This document shows positions 14,692 through 22,870 of a stretch of DNA of 64,000 bases, piece after piece; within the stretch, counting starts at the first letter, position 1, and every line of letters starts with the position of its first letter. The notes beneath the pieces are model-generated. The model was given only the letters and a program-made list of their open reading frames with translations. It was not told the origin of the DNA and ran no database searches. The translations under genes were made by a program, and so were the position numbers. The DNA lies in assembly GCA_963718105.1 (NCBI GenBank), contig OY970352.1, forward strand, positions 3,906,001 through 3,970,000. Direction: 5' to 3'. This DNA comes from DASYKT01 sp963718105. Lineage in GTDB: Bacteria; Acidobacteriota; Blastocatellia; Pyrinomonadales; Pyrinomonadaceae.

Positions 14692-15699
14692 TTACATCAC
14701 CGGCGACTCAAAGATCATCGCCGCTTTCCAGTTATCGCCGTCTTTTACCAAAAGGTAAGTTCCGATCAGCGACGGCACCGGTTTGCCTTCACAAGTTCCC
14801 TCGGCGTTTCCTTTCAGCGTCACGATAGCCATGTCCTTGCCGAAAGCGGTGCTCTTGGCGTCGTCAAATGAAACGCTTTTGATCTCGCATTTTCCTTCGG
14901 ACCACATTTTCAGCGCACCGGCGCTGTCTAAGCGGCTGCCCATCGGATTGACCATAACAAAGTCTTTGGCAAGGCTGTCGCCTAAAGCTTTGGCGTCATG
15001 ATTTTTCCAGGCTTCCCAGCCTTTTTTCACCACCGCTATATACGGGTCTTCGGCGGGCGCGGCGGGCGCTTTATCGTCGGGCGCGTTGGCGGATTTCGCT
15101 GCCGGTGCGGCTTTTTTCTCGTCTTTCTTTTCAGCCGGCGGCGGGGGCGGCGGTTTGCTGCCTTCATCCTTCTTGGCGCCTGCGGGGGGAGGTTCCATTG
15201 CCGGAGCCTCGTTATGATAAGCGCCCTTCCAAGTATCGCCGCTGCGGACATAAACGCTCGCGGCCCACATAGCCGGCGGCAGGGTTTGCGTACCGCATTT
15301 GCCTTCATACGCAATTTTGTATGTAACGATGGCGGCATCCGGGCCAGCCGGCGTCATTTGTTCATCGGAAAACGCGGACTTGGTGATCTCGCATTTGTCT
15401 TCAGTGATCATCTTGATGACGCCTGCTTTATCAACGCGTTTTCCGTGTTCGTCCGCCCCGACATAATTGTCCACCAGGAAACCTTCCCAGAATTTGGTGT
15501 CTTTGTTTTTCCAGGCTTCGAAAGCTTTCGTCTCCAGCGCCATCAGGGCTTCCCTGGTCGGGGCCGGGGCGGTAGTTTTCGCTGCGTTGGTATTTGCGGT
15601 GTTAGCGTTTGCCGGTTTATTGTTAACGGCTTCGCCGCTGCAGGCGATCAGTATCGACGCCGCGGCCATGGTAACTATGAGCAACAAGGCTCTTTTCAT
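14692..15699 (-). CDS. Lipoprotein with two SnoaL/DUF4440-like domains
   Basis: 335 aa from the ATG at 15699, chosen for AGGAGA upstream and because it begins a lipoprotein signal: MKRALLLIVTMAAASILIAC, with the lipobox cysteine at residue 20. A low-complexity Asn/Ala/Thr linker follows. Two related domains are visible: about 48-155 (ALETKAFEAWKNKDTKFWEG) and about 220-335 (VVKKGWEAWKNHDAKALGDS), separated by a Pro/Lys/Ala-rich linker. The repeated AWKN(K/H)D and KCEI words show an internal duplication. NTF2-like folds of this kind bind small ligands or protect proteins; the function here is unknown. Outer-membrane or periplasmic anchoring is likely. Confidence 0.8.
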   Translation of the reverse strand: MKRALLLIVTMAAASILIACSGEAVNNKPANANTANTNAAKTTAPAPTREALMALETKAFEAWKNKDTKFWEGFLVDNYVGADEHGKRVDKAGVIKMITEDKCEITKSAFSDEQMTPAGPDAAIVTYKIAYEGKCGTQTLPPAMWAASVYVRSGDTWKGAYHNEAPAMEPPPAGAKKDEGSKPPPPPPAEKKDEKKAAPAAKSANAPDDKAPAAPAEDPYIAVVKKGWEAWKNHDAKALGDSLAKDFVMVNPMGSRLDSAGALKMWSEGKCEIKSVSFDDAKSTAFGKDMAIVTLKGNAEGTCEGKPVPSLIGTYLLVKDGDNWKAAMIFESPVM

Positions 15700-15847
15700 A
15701 GACTTTTCTCCTATAGAAATAATTGATCCGGAATATCTTAAAAGGGGCAAAAATGCCTTTCGAGCGTTCCGTTCGGTTATATACTTTATTTTCGGCTATT
15801 TCTAACACTCACAATATTTATTGTCAAGAATATTCGGGCTTCGTGTT

Positions 15848-15987
15848 GTCCTAAAGTTGTGGTGCTGGGAAGGGAATATCATTCGGAATAGATAATAACT
15901 GATAGATGATGGAGAATAGATCGAATCTTTCAGTTCTCATCTATCAGCTTATCTATTCCGAATGATGCGAACACCACAGCTTTAGAC
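15848..15987. repeat. Palindromic repeat, family G copy 1
   Basis: Outer arms GTCCTAAAGTTGTGGTG and CACCACAGCTTTAGAC. Inner arms are CATTCGGAATAGATAA and its complement. The centre is rich in AACTGATAGATGA words and their complements. Related elements are 40716-40870 and 56557-56696, each spanning an intergenic gap. It fills most of 15700-16005. Confidence 0.85.
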
Positions 15988-16005
15988 ACCACGGACTTCT
16001 GCTTG

Positions 16006-16443
16006 TTACATACCCCGATCGAATGGCACCAGCGATCTTAACCTCGCATTACGAAAATAAAGCCCGCCCCAGATAAACACCGCGATTATAAACGGAAAGA
16101 CGATATTAAAAGGCTCTCCGCCAAACCCGTGGTTGGTCTCCGGCGAGCTTACCCGGACCTGCGTCGCCACCGCGCCGCCCAGATATCCGGTCAAAAATAT
16201 GGCTCCCAGCACCGAGGTACGCGGAAAAGCATAGAGCAGCGTACAGATCAGCAAAACGATGCCGATCGGGACGATCGCGCTTTCGGCGTAACCGAGTTTT
16301 TTATTTATATCAATTACCATCCCCGGTTTCATTAATTTCATTACCGCATCCATTAATAAAAACAATATTGCCAGGATGCTGATGATACGGCCAGTCCATA
16401 TCATTGCATTTGAAGATGTGTTTATTTTATTTTCCGCTTCCAT
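16006..16443 (-). CDS. DoxX-like membrane protein, copy 3
   Basis: 145 aa with four hydrophobic segments. The first (WTGRIISILAILFLLMDAVM) and the region KLGYAESAIVPIGIVLLI match the DoxX-like plan. It is cotranscribed with the SRPBCC gene that ends 22 bp upstream of its start. Predicted inner membrane; the substrate is unknown. Confidence 0.78.
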   Translation of the reverse strand: MEAENKINTSSNAMIWTGRIISILAILFLLMDAVMKLMKPGMVIDINKKLGYAESAIVPIGIVLLICTLLYAFPRTSVLGAIFLTGYLGGAVATQVRVSSPETNHGFGGEPFNIVFPFIIAVFIWGGLYFRNARLRSLVPFDRGM

Positions 16444-16465
16444 TATTCAGCTTTCCTTTTGTTGT

Positions 16466-16939
16466 TTATCTTTTCGCTGCCTGTTGTTCAGCCACGTAAT
16501 CCGCCAGGCGCTGCAGCGTCTGTTTCATTCCCTCGATCGCGTGGAATTTCTCCACCGTGCGGTCGCGTTCTGCCTTGGTCGGGAACACCGCCGTCATCGA
16601 AAGTTTTGTTTGGCTGCTGCCTTCTTCTTCAAAAGTAACGGTAGTATGAAAGATCGGGCTGGGGCCGTGATCGTATTCTATCCGCTCGGGTTCCACGATA
16701 TCGCTAAAGGTTATTTCGTTGCGATAATCCGTTCCATCGGGCCCATGCATCGTGAATAACCACAAACCGCCCGGCTTCAGATCAAATTGTTTGGTAGTGA
16801 CCGTGAAACCGTTCGGCCCCCACCAGCGCCCGATATGCTCCGGATCGGTCCACACTTTCCATACCAGTTCGCGCGGCGCGTCAAAGACGCGTGTCGAAGC
16901 GATCTCGCGCTCGGCGGTATTCGTATTTTCATTACTCAT
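16466..16939 (-). CDS. SRPBCC / AHSA1 family protein, copy 2
   Basis: 157 aa from the ATG at 16939 (GAAGGA upstream). A longer frame to 17023 only adds Lys-Leu-Gly repeats translated from a simple-sequence tract and is rejected as start. The hallmark ASTRVFDAPRELVWKVWTDP and RWWGPNGFT are present, with the family's terminal helix GMKQTLQRLADYV. Same likely role as the other three copies. Confidence 0.88.
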   Translation of the reverse strand: MSNENTNTAEREIASTRVFDAPRELVWKVWTDPEHIGRWWGPNGFTVTTKQFDLKPGGLWLFTMHGPDGTDYRNEITFSDIVEPERIEYDHGPSPIFHTTVTFEEEGSSQTKLSMTAVFPTKAERDRTVEKFHAIEGMKQTLQRLADYVAEQQAAKR

Positions 16940-16969
16940 AAATAATTCCTTCGCTGGCCCGCTTTCTAA

Positions 16970-17022
16970 TTTCCCTAATTCCCCTAATTTCCCTAATTTC
17001 CCCAATTTCCCCAATTTCCTCA
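16970..17022. repeat. Tandem 9-10 bp simple repeat
   Basis: Six or so degenerate units of AATTTCCCT/AATTTCCCC on the plus strand lie between the SRPBCC start and the upstream gene's stop. A similar tract, CTTAATTTCCCTAATTTTCC, forms the 3' end of the ArsR gene near 20120-20150. Confidence 0.75.
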
Positions 17023-17436
17023 TTTTCCTTCTTCCCTATCTTTCCGCTTCTTTCCTGTTGCCAGCTTCCCGCCCAGCCACGCGCATAACGGCGTAACTAA
17101 CACCAGAGCGACCGGGTACCACATATCTTTATTCGGCAGCTTCATCGCCATTGCCGCGAAGATACCCATGATGCTTAAAACGACACCGATCGCGCCCAGT
17201 ATCCATGCATGAAGCACGGGTTTGCTTGGCGCCAAACGGGCCGTGATGTAGCAGCCCAGCACCGAAAAAACGAAGCGGTAACAAAGCGCGCCGATCAGCA
17301 TCCAGGTGTTGGGGAATCCCTTAGCGGGCGGCGTCAATATCTCGTAATATTCCAGGATCATATCGGTGCCGGTGTGTGTAACAAAGATAAATACCAGGCC
17401 CGCCAAAACCGCCGGAATGCTCCGTACAATTTTCAT
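17020..17436 (-). CDS. Hypothetical membrane protein
   Basis: 138 aa with four predicted transmembrane helices (about 5-24, 45-68, 76-98 and 107-128) and a basic tail GKKRKDREEGK. I do not recognise the family. It starts 3 bp after the AlkD stop, so it is co-translated with it, and its 3' end meets the simple-repeat tract. Confidence 0.65.
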   Translation of the reverse strand: MKIVRSIPAVLAGLVFIFVTHTGTDMILEYYEILTPPAKGFPNTWMLIGALCYRFVFSVLGCYITARLAPSKPVLHAWILGAIGVVLSIMGIFAAMAMKLPNKDMWYPVALVLVTPLCAWLGGKLATGKKRKDREEGK

Positions 17437-17439
17437 TAG

Positions 17440-18174
17440 TTACCCTTTCTTCTTCATCCCCAGATACCCGTCGCGCTGTTTTTTATCAAAATGCTCGATC
17501 GCCATTCTTAAAGTGGTCCGCGGCATCGTCGCGGCATGTTTGTCCAGAAATTTTTCCAGCCTCCCGCGGTCAACGCCGCCCGCCGTGCGCAGCATCCACC
17601 CGGTGCCTTTATTTACAAAATCGTCCTTGTCACCTACCAGCATTTCGGCGATCTCAAAAGTGTCGTCCACTTCCTTTAGTTTCATGATGAAATGCGCGGT
17701 CGCCAAAATTGCGGTGCGGCGCTCCCATGGGCTTTTGGATTTCGCCAGTTTGTAAAGGATCTTGCGCGGCTTATCCGCCAGGTAGCGTCCGACCACGTAG
17801 TGTGCCGCGAGGTCGACCAGGTCCCAGTTGTTGACGCGGTCGTGCCGGCGGATGTAAAGATCGTAAAGTTCCTTTAGCCGTTCTGGTGACGTATTTTTCG
17901 CCGACGCCGATTTGCCCATAATGCTGAGCGCACCGGCGCGCACTTCATGGATCGAACTTTCCATCAGCTTTTCGATCTCGTCTACGGGCATATCTACGAA
18001 CTGTTTTGCCGTTTCAAAAACGTGGCCCATTCGCACGCCGGCAAATTCATCATCGACTTGTCGTTTGTCCAGCGGAAAGTATCGCTCGTATTTTTTAAGC
18101 TCCGCCGCGGACTGAAAAGTTTTCAGCTTTTTAACGAATTCGACCCCTGTAAGTATCGCTGCAAGTTTCGACAT
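17440..18174 (-). CDS. DNA alkylation repair protein (AlkD-type glycosylase)
   Basis: 244 aa, all-helical HEAT-like repeat protein. The patterns GVRMGHVFETAKQF, HEVRAGALSIMGK, NNWDLVDLAAHYVVG, SPWERRTAILAT and DFVNKGTGWMLR are the successive repeats of AlkD, which removes bulky or positively charged alkylated purines such as 3- and 7-methylpurines. The NNWD-LVD aspartate is the usual catalytic position of the family. It is 12 bp downstream of a VOC gene. Its place within the ArsR/SRPBCC block supports a chemical-stress theme. Confidence 0.88.
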   Translation of the reverse strand: MSKLAAILTGVEFVKKLKTFQSAAELKKYERYFPLDKRQVDDEFAGVRMGHVFETAKQFVDMPVDEIEKLMESSIHEVRAGALSIMGKSASAKNTSPERLKELYDLYIRRHDRVNNWDLVDLAAHYVVGRYLADKPRKILYKLAKSKSPWERRTAILATAHFIMKLKEVDDTFEIAEMLVGDKDDFVNKGTGWMLRTAGGVDRGRLEKFLDKHAATMPRTTLRMAIEHFDKKQRDGYLGMKKKG

Positions 18175-18186
18175 TTTATTGCCCCG

Positions 18187-18675
18187 TTATTTTCCGTCGT
18201 ATGCGTCCTGTATGTCCTTGAGGATGATCTTTTTCATCTTCATCATCGCCGCCATTACCCGGGCGGCTTGTTCCGGCGTGCCATTGGCCATCATTTCGTT
18301 CATCACCGCCGGACAGACCTGCCATGACAAACCAAACTTGTCCTTCAACCAGCCGCACATACTTTCCTCGCCGCCGTCGGCTGTCAGCGCGTTCCAGTAG
18401 TAGTCGATCTCTTCCTGGTCCTTGCAATCGATCATCAGCGAGATCGCTTCGGTGAATTTAAACATCGGCCCGCCGTTTAAGGCCAGGAATTTCTGTCCGG
18501 CGAGTTCAAATGTGGCCGCGAGCAGCGAGCCTTCCGGCATTCCCATACTCTCTGCCGCTTCTTTGTTATAACGCGAGCCTTTGTTGATCTTGGCGTCTTT
18601 AAATATCGAAGCATAAAACTCCATTGCTTCTTCGCCATTTTTATCAAACCATAAACACGGTGTTATTTTTTGCAT
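18187..18675 (-). CDS. VOC family protein, 3-demethylubiquinone methyltransferase-like (PhnB)
   Basis: 162 aa. It starts ITPCLWFDKNGEEAMEFYAS, with FLALNGGP and FKFTEAISLMIDC in the middle and WLKDKFGLSWQVCP near the end, a classic set for this VOC subgroup. The last 30 residues (EQAARVMAAMMKMKKI) form a terminal helix common in these proteins. The annotated name is historical; no methyltransferase activity is implied. It sits between AlkD and an SRPBCC gene. Confidence 0.88.
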   Translation of the reverse strand: MQKITPCLWFDKNGEEAMEFYASIFKDAKINKGSRYNKEAAESMGMPEGSLLAATFELAGQKFLALNGGPMFKFTEAISLMIDCKDQEEIDYYWNALTADGGEESMCGWLKDKFGLSWQVCPAVMNEMMANGTPEQAARVMAAMMKMKKIILKDIQDAYDGK

Positions 18676-18802
18676 TGTATTATCTCCTTAAGAATTGACT
18701 GCCTATAAATTAAATAAAGAAAACCAATAGATCGATCTGGCTATAAGCTAATAGCTGTCAGCTAACAGCTCTTTAAAAACTAATGGATATCTTTTATTAG
18801 CG

Positions 18803-19315
18803 TTAGTTTCCCGCTCCCGCCGCGCCTCTGTCCGTGGCCGCCAGCAGGTCGTCGAGTTTTTCGTAACCGTCACCTACGCCGCGCTCCATGCCTGACTGGA
18901 TCATTCCGTCGCGGTCGGCGACCGATTGAAAAACGGATTGATGGACCAGGCGGGTGCGCCCACCGGGCAGTTCTTCAAATTTTGTTGTGCCGAGGATCAC
19001 GTGCCCTTTTTCCGGCAGCCCGTCAAACTCGAATGTGCCGATGATCCGCTCCGGCGTCAGCGCTTCGTGGTAGACGCCATGAAATGTGTACTTGTGCCCG
19101 TCTCTTTCGTGAACGAACCTGAACGAGCCGCCATCGCGCGCATCCATTTCTTCGATCGTCATCGTCAGATCGCGCGGGCCTAACCACTTCTGATAGATCT
19201 CCGGATCGGTGTGCGCTTTAAAGACCAACTCGCGCGGCGCTTCAAACTCACGGATTATAAAAAGTTCCTGTTTGCCGGGTTCGGCGATTATTTCTGTTTT
19301 GTTGTTGCTTGACAT
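18803..19315 (-). CDS. SRPBCC / AHSA1 family protein, copy 3
   Basis: 170 aa. The hallmark is IIREFEAPRELVFKAHTDPE, followed by KWLGPRDLTM. The mid-domain GSFRFVHERDGHKYTF and the C-terminal helix MERGVGDGYEKLDDL match AHSA1 proteins. The tail ATDRGAAGAGN looks disordered. It lies between a family H repeat upstream and the VOC gene downstream. Confidence 0.88.
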   Translation of the reverse strand: MSSNNKTEIIAEPGKQELFIIREFEAPRELVFKAHTDPEIYQKWLGPRDLTMTIEEMDARDGGSFRFVHERDGHKYTFHGVYHEALTPERIIGTFEFDGLPEKGHVILGTTKFEELPGGRTRLVHQSVFQSVADRDGMIQSGMERGVGDGYEKLDDLLAATDRGAAGAGN

Positions 19316-19347
19316 AATTTTCTCCTTAATAACTCCGTTTCAATTAC

Positions 19348-19472
19348 TTGCCACTAGCTTTAGCTAGTGGGTTGGATGAAGTAACTTGAATCGGGCTTTA
19401 GCCCAAACCCATCTTGGGCTAAAGCCCGCGACTTATTTGCTTTTCTAAACCACTAGTTAAAACTAGTGGCAA
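19348..19472. repeat. Nested palindromic repeat, family H copy 1
   Basis: Outer arms carry CCACTAGC-ttta-GCTAGTGG on the left and CCACTAGTTAAAACTAGTGG on the right, both bounded by TTGCC/GGCAA. Inner words are GGGCTTTAGCCC and GGGCTAAAGCCC. Same plan as 34027-34153 and 50612-50737. Confidence 0.85.
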
Positions 19473-19486
19473 TTCAAAAGCAGTTT

Positions 19487-19993
19487 TCAACCCTGCAGCT
19501 CGGCCAGGTATTCGTCCATCTTTTCAAGGCTCGATTTCCAACCTTCGACCACGCCCATTGCTTCGTGTTTCTTTTTATCTTCCGGCGTCGGGTGTGCCAC
19601 ACGTATTGTCAGCTTGCTTTTCTTTTCCGATACCACGTCGAAGAGCGCAGTGGTAACCATGCCTGACGGCAGATCGACACCGGGAAGCGTTTCTTCCGCG
19701 CCTTCGCCGAATTCGTCGGTGCTGACGATGCGGTCCTTCGGCGAAATTTCAAGAAAAACTCCCTTGCCCGGATATTCTTTTCCATCCGGGCCGATCATCA
19801 CATAATGCGACTTGCCGCCCACGCGAAGATCCAGTTCCTCGACGCGTGTGTCGAAACCTTTCGGCCCGAACCATTTTTCAATATGCTTGCTTTCGGTCCA
19901 CACATCCCACAAAAGGTCGCGCGGAGCATCGAATTCGCGGATGATCTCAATTACGTTTTCATTTGCCATTTCTACTGCTGTCATTGTTTTCAC
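19487..19993 (-). CDS. SRPBCC / AHSA1 family protein, copy 4
   Basis: 168 aa. The hallmark IIREFDAPRDLLWDVWTESK and KWFGPKGFDT are present, along with YVMIGPDGKEYPGKGVFLEI. The C-terminus GVVEGWKSSLEKMDEYLAEL is the family's terminal helix. It is the first SRPBCC gene after the ArsR gene, whose stop lies 84 bp upstream, the usual ArsR-SRPBCC arrangement. Confidence 0.88.
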   Translation of the reverse strand: MKTMTAVEMANENVIEIIREFDAPRDLLWDVWTESKHIEKWFGPKGFDTRVEELDLRVGGKSHYVMIGPDGKEYPGKGVFLEISPKDRIVSTDEFGEGAEETLPGVDLPSGMVTTALFDVVSEKKSKLTIRVAHPTPEDKKKHEAMGVVEGWKSSLEKMDEYLAELQG

Positions 19994-20077
19994 TCCTTAT
20001 ATAATTGCGTTATTGTTTTCCATAGCTATTGGCTATTACACTCACCAACTCGCCAATTTGTCGTAAAGCGGGGCCGG

Positions 20078-20527
20078 TCATTTCTTTTTCCCCTTAACTT
20101 TCGCTCTCCTGATTTCCTTGCTTCCCTTAATTTCCCTAATTTTCCTTACTTCCTTTGTTTCCTTTATTCCCTCTTCTTTTCCGGCTTCCTTGGCCTGCAG
20201 TTCTTTCAGATATTCATCCAACCGGTCAAAGCTCTGTTCCCAGAAATCGCGGTAGCGGTCGATCCAGTCCAAAGCTTCTTTTAGCGGGGCGGCCTGCAGC
20301 GCGACCGGGCGCCATTGCGCCGTCCGGCTTCGTTTTACCAGGCCGGCCTTAGACAGCACCTTTAAATGCTTTGAGACCGCCGGCAGCGACATCTTGAACG
20401 GCCGCGCGATCTCATTGACCGAAGCCTCGCCCGATGCCAGCTTGGCCAGTATCGCCCGCCGGGTCGGATCGGCCAGTGCCGCAAAAGTTGAACTGAGTTG
20501 ATCTGTCGTCATATCGTATTTAACCAT
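20078..20527 (-). CDS. ArsR-family transcriptional repressor
   Basis: 149 aa winged-helix protein. The HTH reads LADPTRRAILAKLASGEASV to AVSKHLKVLSKAGLV. No CxC metal site is visible, which fits the SdpR/AHSA1-associated ArsR group that senses non-metal signals. The second Met (position 6) is an equally good start. The last 30 or so residues (Lys/Glu/Arg-rich) are translated from a degenerate simple-sequence tract and look like a later extension past the native end. It heads the minus-strand block of SRPBCC, VOC and DoxX genes and is the likely regulator of at least the first of them. Confidence 0.9.
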   Translation of the reverse strand: MVKYDMTTDQLSSTFAALADPTRRAILAKLASGEASVNEIARPFKMSLPAVSKHLKVLSKAGLVKRSRTAQWRPVALQAAPLKEALDWIDRYRDFWEQSFDRLDEYLKELQAKEAGKEEGIKETKEVRKIREIKGSKEIRRAKVKGKKK

Positions 20528-20683
20528 CTGGTTATTTAACCTAATGGTAAAATATCAAATGAAAAGAAGCTTGTCAAGGCTTTTTTCAAAAAAATCCCGG
20601 TGGTGCGCATTTGGAAAAATCCTTAACAAAATAGGGGGTTTCAGTTATGATGAGGGCGCTAGCTTAATCATAAGAGAATAAAT

Positions 20684-22816
20684 ATGAAAAGATTTTTGCT
20701 TGTTTTGCTGTTTCTTTCGGCCGGTTGCCTTGCGGCATTTTCACAAACCCCTGCTCCGACACCGGAAGAAGACCGTGATGTTGTCAAAATAACGACCAAT
20801 CTGATCCAGGTCGACGTTACGGTAACGGACTCCAAGGGCCGCATCGTTACCGACCTAAAGCCTGAAGAGATCGAGATCTACGAGAACAAAAAAAAGCAGG
20901 AGATCACAAATTTTTCTTTTATCAACGCCGAGACGAAAACGGTCGAACGGCAGTTGGCGGAGAAAGCAGCCCCTAAGAACAAGCCGTTGGTCCCGCAGCC
21001 CCCGCTTAAGCTTCGCCCCGAACAGGTAAGAAGAACTCTGGCCTTAGTGGTGGACGACCTTACCCTCTCTTTCGAAAGCATGAGCGCGGTGATCAAAACC
21101 TTGAAAAAATTCGTCGACGAGCAAATGCAGCCGAACGACCTGGTGGCGATAGTTCGCACCGCCAGCGGCGTCGGCGCATCACAGCAATTTACTTCAGACA
21201 AGCGCCAGTTGCGCGCGGTGATCGACAGGATCAAGTGGTACCCCGGAGGCAAAGCGGGAGTTACCGCCTTTGCGGCGTTCAGCCCGGGGATCAGTAAAAA
21301 CATACGGCCGCCCAGCATGATCGGGAAACAGCCGGACGAAGATGTAAGAGAGGCCGAGGACGAGCGCCAGAATCGATTCCAGCTCGGCAGCATCTCCGCG
21401 ATCAATTACATCCTTAAGGGGATGCGGCGTATTCCCGGGCGTAAGTCGCTGGTCCTGTTTTCTGACGGATTTGGTTTTCAGCGCGATGCCGGGGTCAACT
21501 CGGATGTGGTGACCAGCTTGCGGGAATTGGCCGATCTGGCGAATCGCAGCGCTGTGATCATTTCCACACTGGACGCGCGGGGCCTGCAGCCGCTTGAGCT
21601 CACCGCCGAAGACAACGTGGGCGAAATGTCTATTCAGGAAGTGCAGACCCGTTTGAGCGGGCGCAGGACCGAGCTGTTTGTCACCCAGGGCTCCCTCGAT
21701 TTTTTAGCTAAGGTCACCGGGGGTGTCTCCATTAAAAATAGAAACGATCTAACTCTCGGATTAGAACGCATTCTCTATCACCAGGCGAGCTATTATCTGG
21801 TCGGGTATCAACCGGACGAAAAAACATTCGACCCGGCGAAGCTGCGATTTAACTGGCTCGACGTAAAGGTGACCAGGCCCGGGGTGCGTGTGAGTTTTCG
21901 GAGCGGCTTTGTCAATCGAAGGGATGTAAATAATGAGGGATTCACCGGGAAACCGGTCACTCCGAAAGCGCAAATATTCGAGGCGCTCTTGTCGCCCTTT
22001 TCGGCCGGCGAGATCACCGTCAATTTGACGCCTGTATTCACCGACACCGAGAACCAGGGCCCTTATATCAGTTCCTTGATACACGTCAAAGCCTCCGACC
22101 TTAAATTTACAGATGAACCCGATGGATGGAAAAAGAGCGTCTTCAACATCGTTGTCGCTGCGATGGGCGCGGACGGGGCTGTCGTGGATTCCGTCTCTCG
22201 TGAACAAATAATGAGGGTAAAAGGGCCCACTTATGAAAGGCTAATGCGAGACGGATTTGTTTACACTATTCCGTTCCCGATCAAAAAACCCGGCCCGTAT
22301 CAAATGCGGATAGTCCTGCGCGATGCGGCCACCGCCAAAATAGGCTCCGCCAATCAGTTCATCGACGTGCCCGATCTAAAGAAAGAAAGAGTGACCATCG
22401 GCGGCATAACCCTGCAGAATGTAGATGATAAACAACAGAGCGGCAGCGCGGCGGTGCCGGACCCTTCTCAAACGGATTACGTACAGAATACCGCCCTGCG
22501 GCAGTTTAAGGCAGGCTCGGCTTTGTTTTACAACACGACTTTCTACGGCGCTAAGCTGGACGGCGGAAAAAAGCCGCATTTAAAGACCCAGGTAAAAATA
22601 TACCGGGATGGAAAAGAAATATTTTTGGAGCCCGAAACCGATTACGTCCCGGCTGCGGGTGGTGATACCGGTCGGCTGCCGTTTCGTGGCGCGGTACAAT
22701 TTATTAACGGGCTTCCGCCCGGCCAATATATACTGCAGATAATCGTCTTTGACCTTTTGGCAAAAGAGAAATATCGCCTCCAAACCGCCTGGACGGATTT
22801 TGAGATCGTACAGTGA
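20684..22816 (+). CDS. VWFA-related acidobacterial-type secreted protein, copy 1
   Basis: 710 aa. A signal peptide (residues 1-20, LLVLLFLSAGCLAAFSQ) may alternatively be lipid-modified at its cysteine. Next comes a conserved strand-rich segment ending KPEEIEIYENKKKQEIT, then a von Willebrand A domain at about 118-350 with a metal-site-like start VVDDLTLSFES and the strand VLFSDGFGF. The C-terminal 300 residues are a beta-rich region (SSLIHVKASDLKFTDEPDGW). Proteins of this kind are expanded in Acidobacteria; a role in surface adhesion or protein binding is inferred from the fold. The paralog at 22871 follows by 54 bp. Confidence 0.88.
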   Translation: MKRFLLVLLFLSAGCLAAFSQTPAPTPEEDRDVVKITTNLIQVDVTVTDSKGRIVTDLKPEEIEIYENKKKQEITNFSFINAETKTVERQLAEKAAPKNKPLVPQPPLKLRPEQVRRTLALVVDDLTLSFESMSAVIKTLKKFVDEQMQPNDLVAIVRTASGVGASQQFTSDKRQLRAVIDRIKWYPGGKAGVTAFAAFSPGISKNIRPPSMIGKQPDEDVREAEDERQNRFQLGSISAINYILKGMRRIPGRKSLVLFSDGFGFQRDAGVNSDVVTSLRELADLANRSAVIISTLDARGLQPLELTAEDNVGEMSIQEVQTRLSGRRTELFVTQGSLDFLAKVTGGVSIKNRNDLTLGLERILYHQASYYLVGYQPDEKTFDPAKLRFNWLDVKVTRPGVRVSFRSGFVNRRDVNNEGFTGKPVTPKAQIFEALLSPFSAGEITVNLTPVFTDTENQGPYISSLIHVKASDLKFTDEPDGWKKSVFNIVVAAMGADGAVVDSVSREQIMRVKGPTYERLMRDGFVYTIPFPIKKPGPYQMRIVLRDAATAKIGSANQFIDVPDLKKERVTIGGITLQNVDDKQQSGSAAVPDPSQTDYVQNTALRQFKAGSALFYNTTFYGAKLDGGKKPHLKTQVKIYRDGKEIFLEPETDYVPAAGGDTGRLPFRGAVQFINGLPPGQYILQIIVFDLLAKEKYRLQTAWTDFEIVQ

Positions 22817-22870
22817 TAGTGGAAATTCGGATATTGTGTGAGGGCCAGTCCTTTGGAGGGTCGTAAAAAT

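Noticed and set aside
12676..16443. DoxX-like genes as thiosulfate:quinone oxidoreductase subunits (DoxDA)
   Set aside because: They are short DoxX-like proteins without the DoxA partner; similarity is to the general fold only.
16940..17023. N-terminal extension of the SRPBCC protein (KLGKLGKLG)
   Set aside because: Translation of a simple-sequence tract; a well-placed ATG with ribosome site lies at 16939.
18187..18675. Literal 3-demethylubiquinone methyltransferase
   Set aside because: The protein has the VOC fold and no SAM-binding motif; the name is a legacy annotation.
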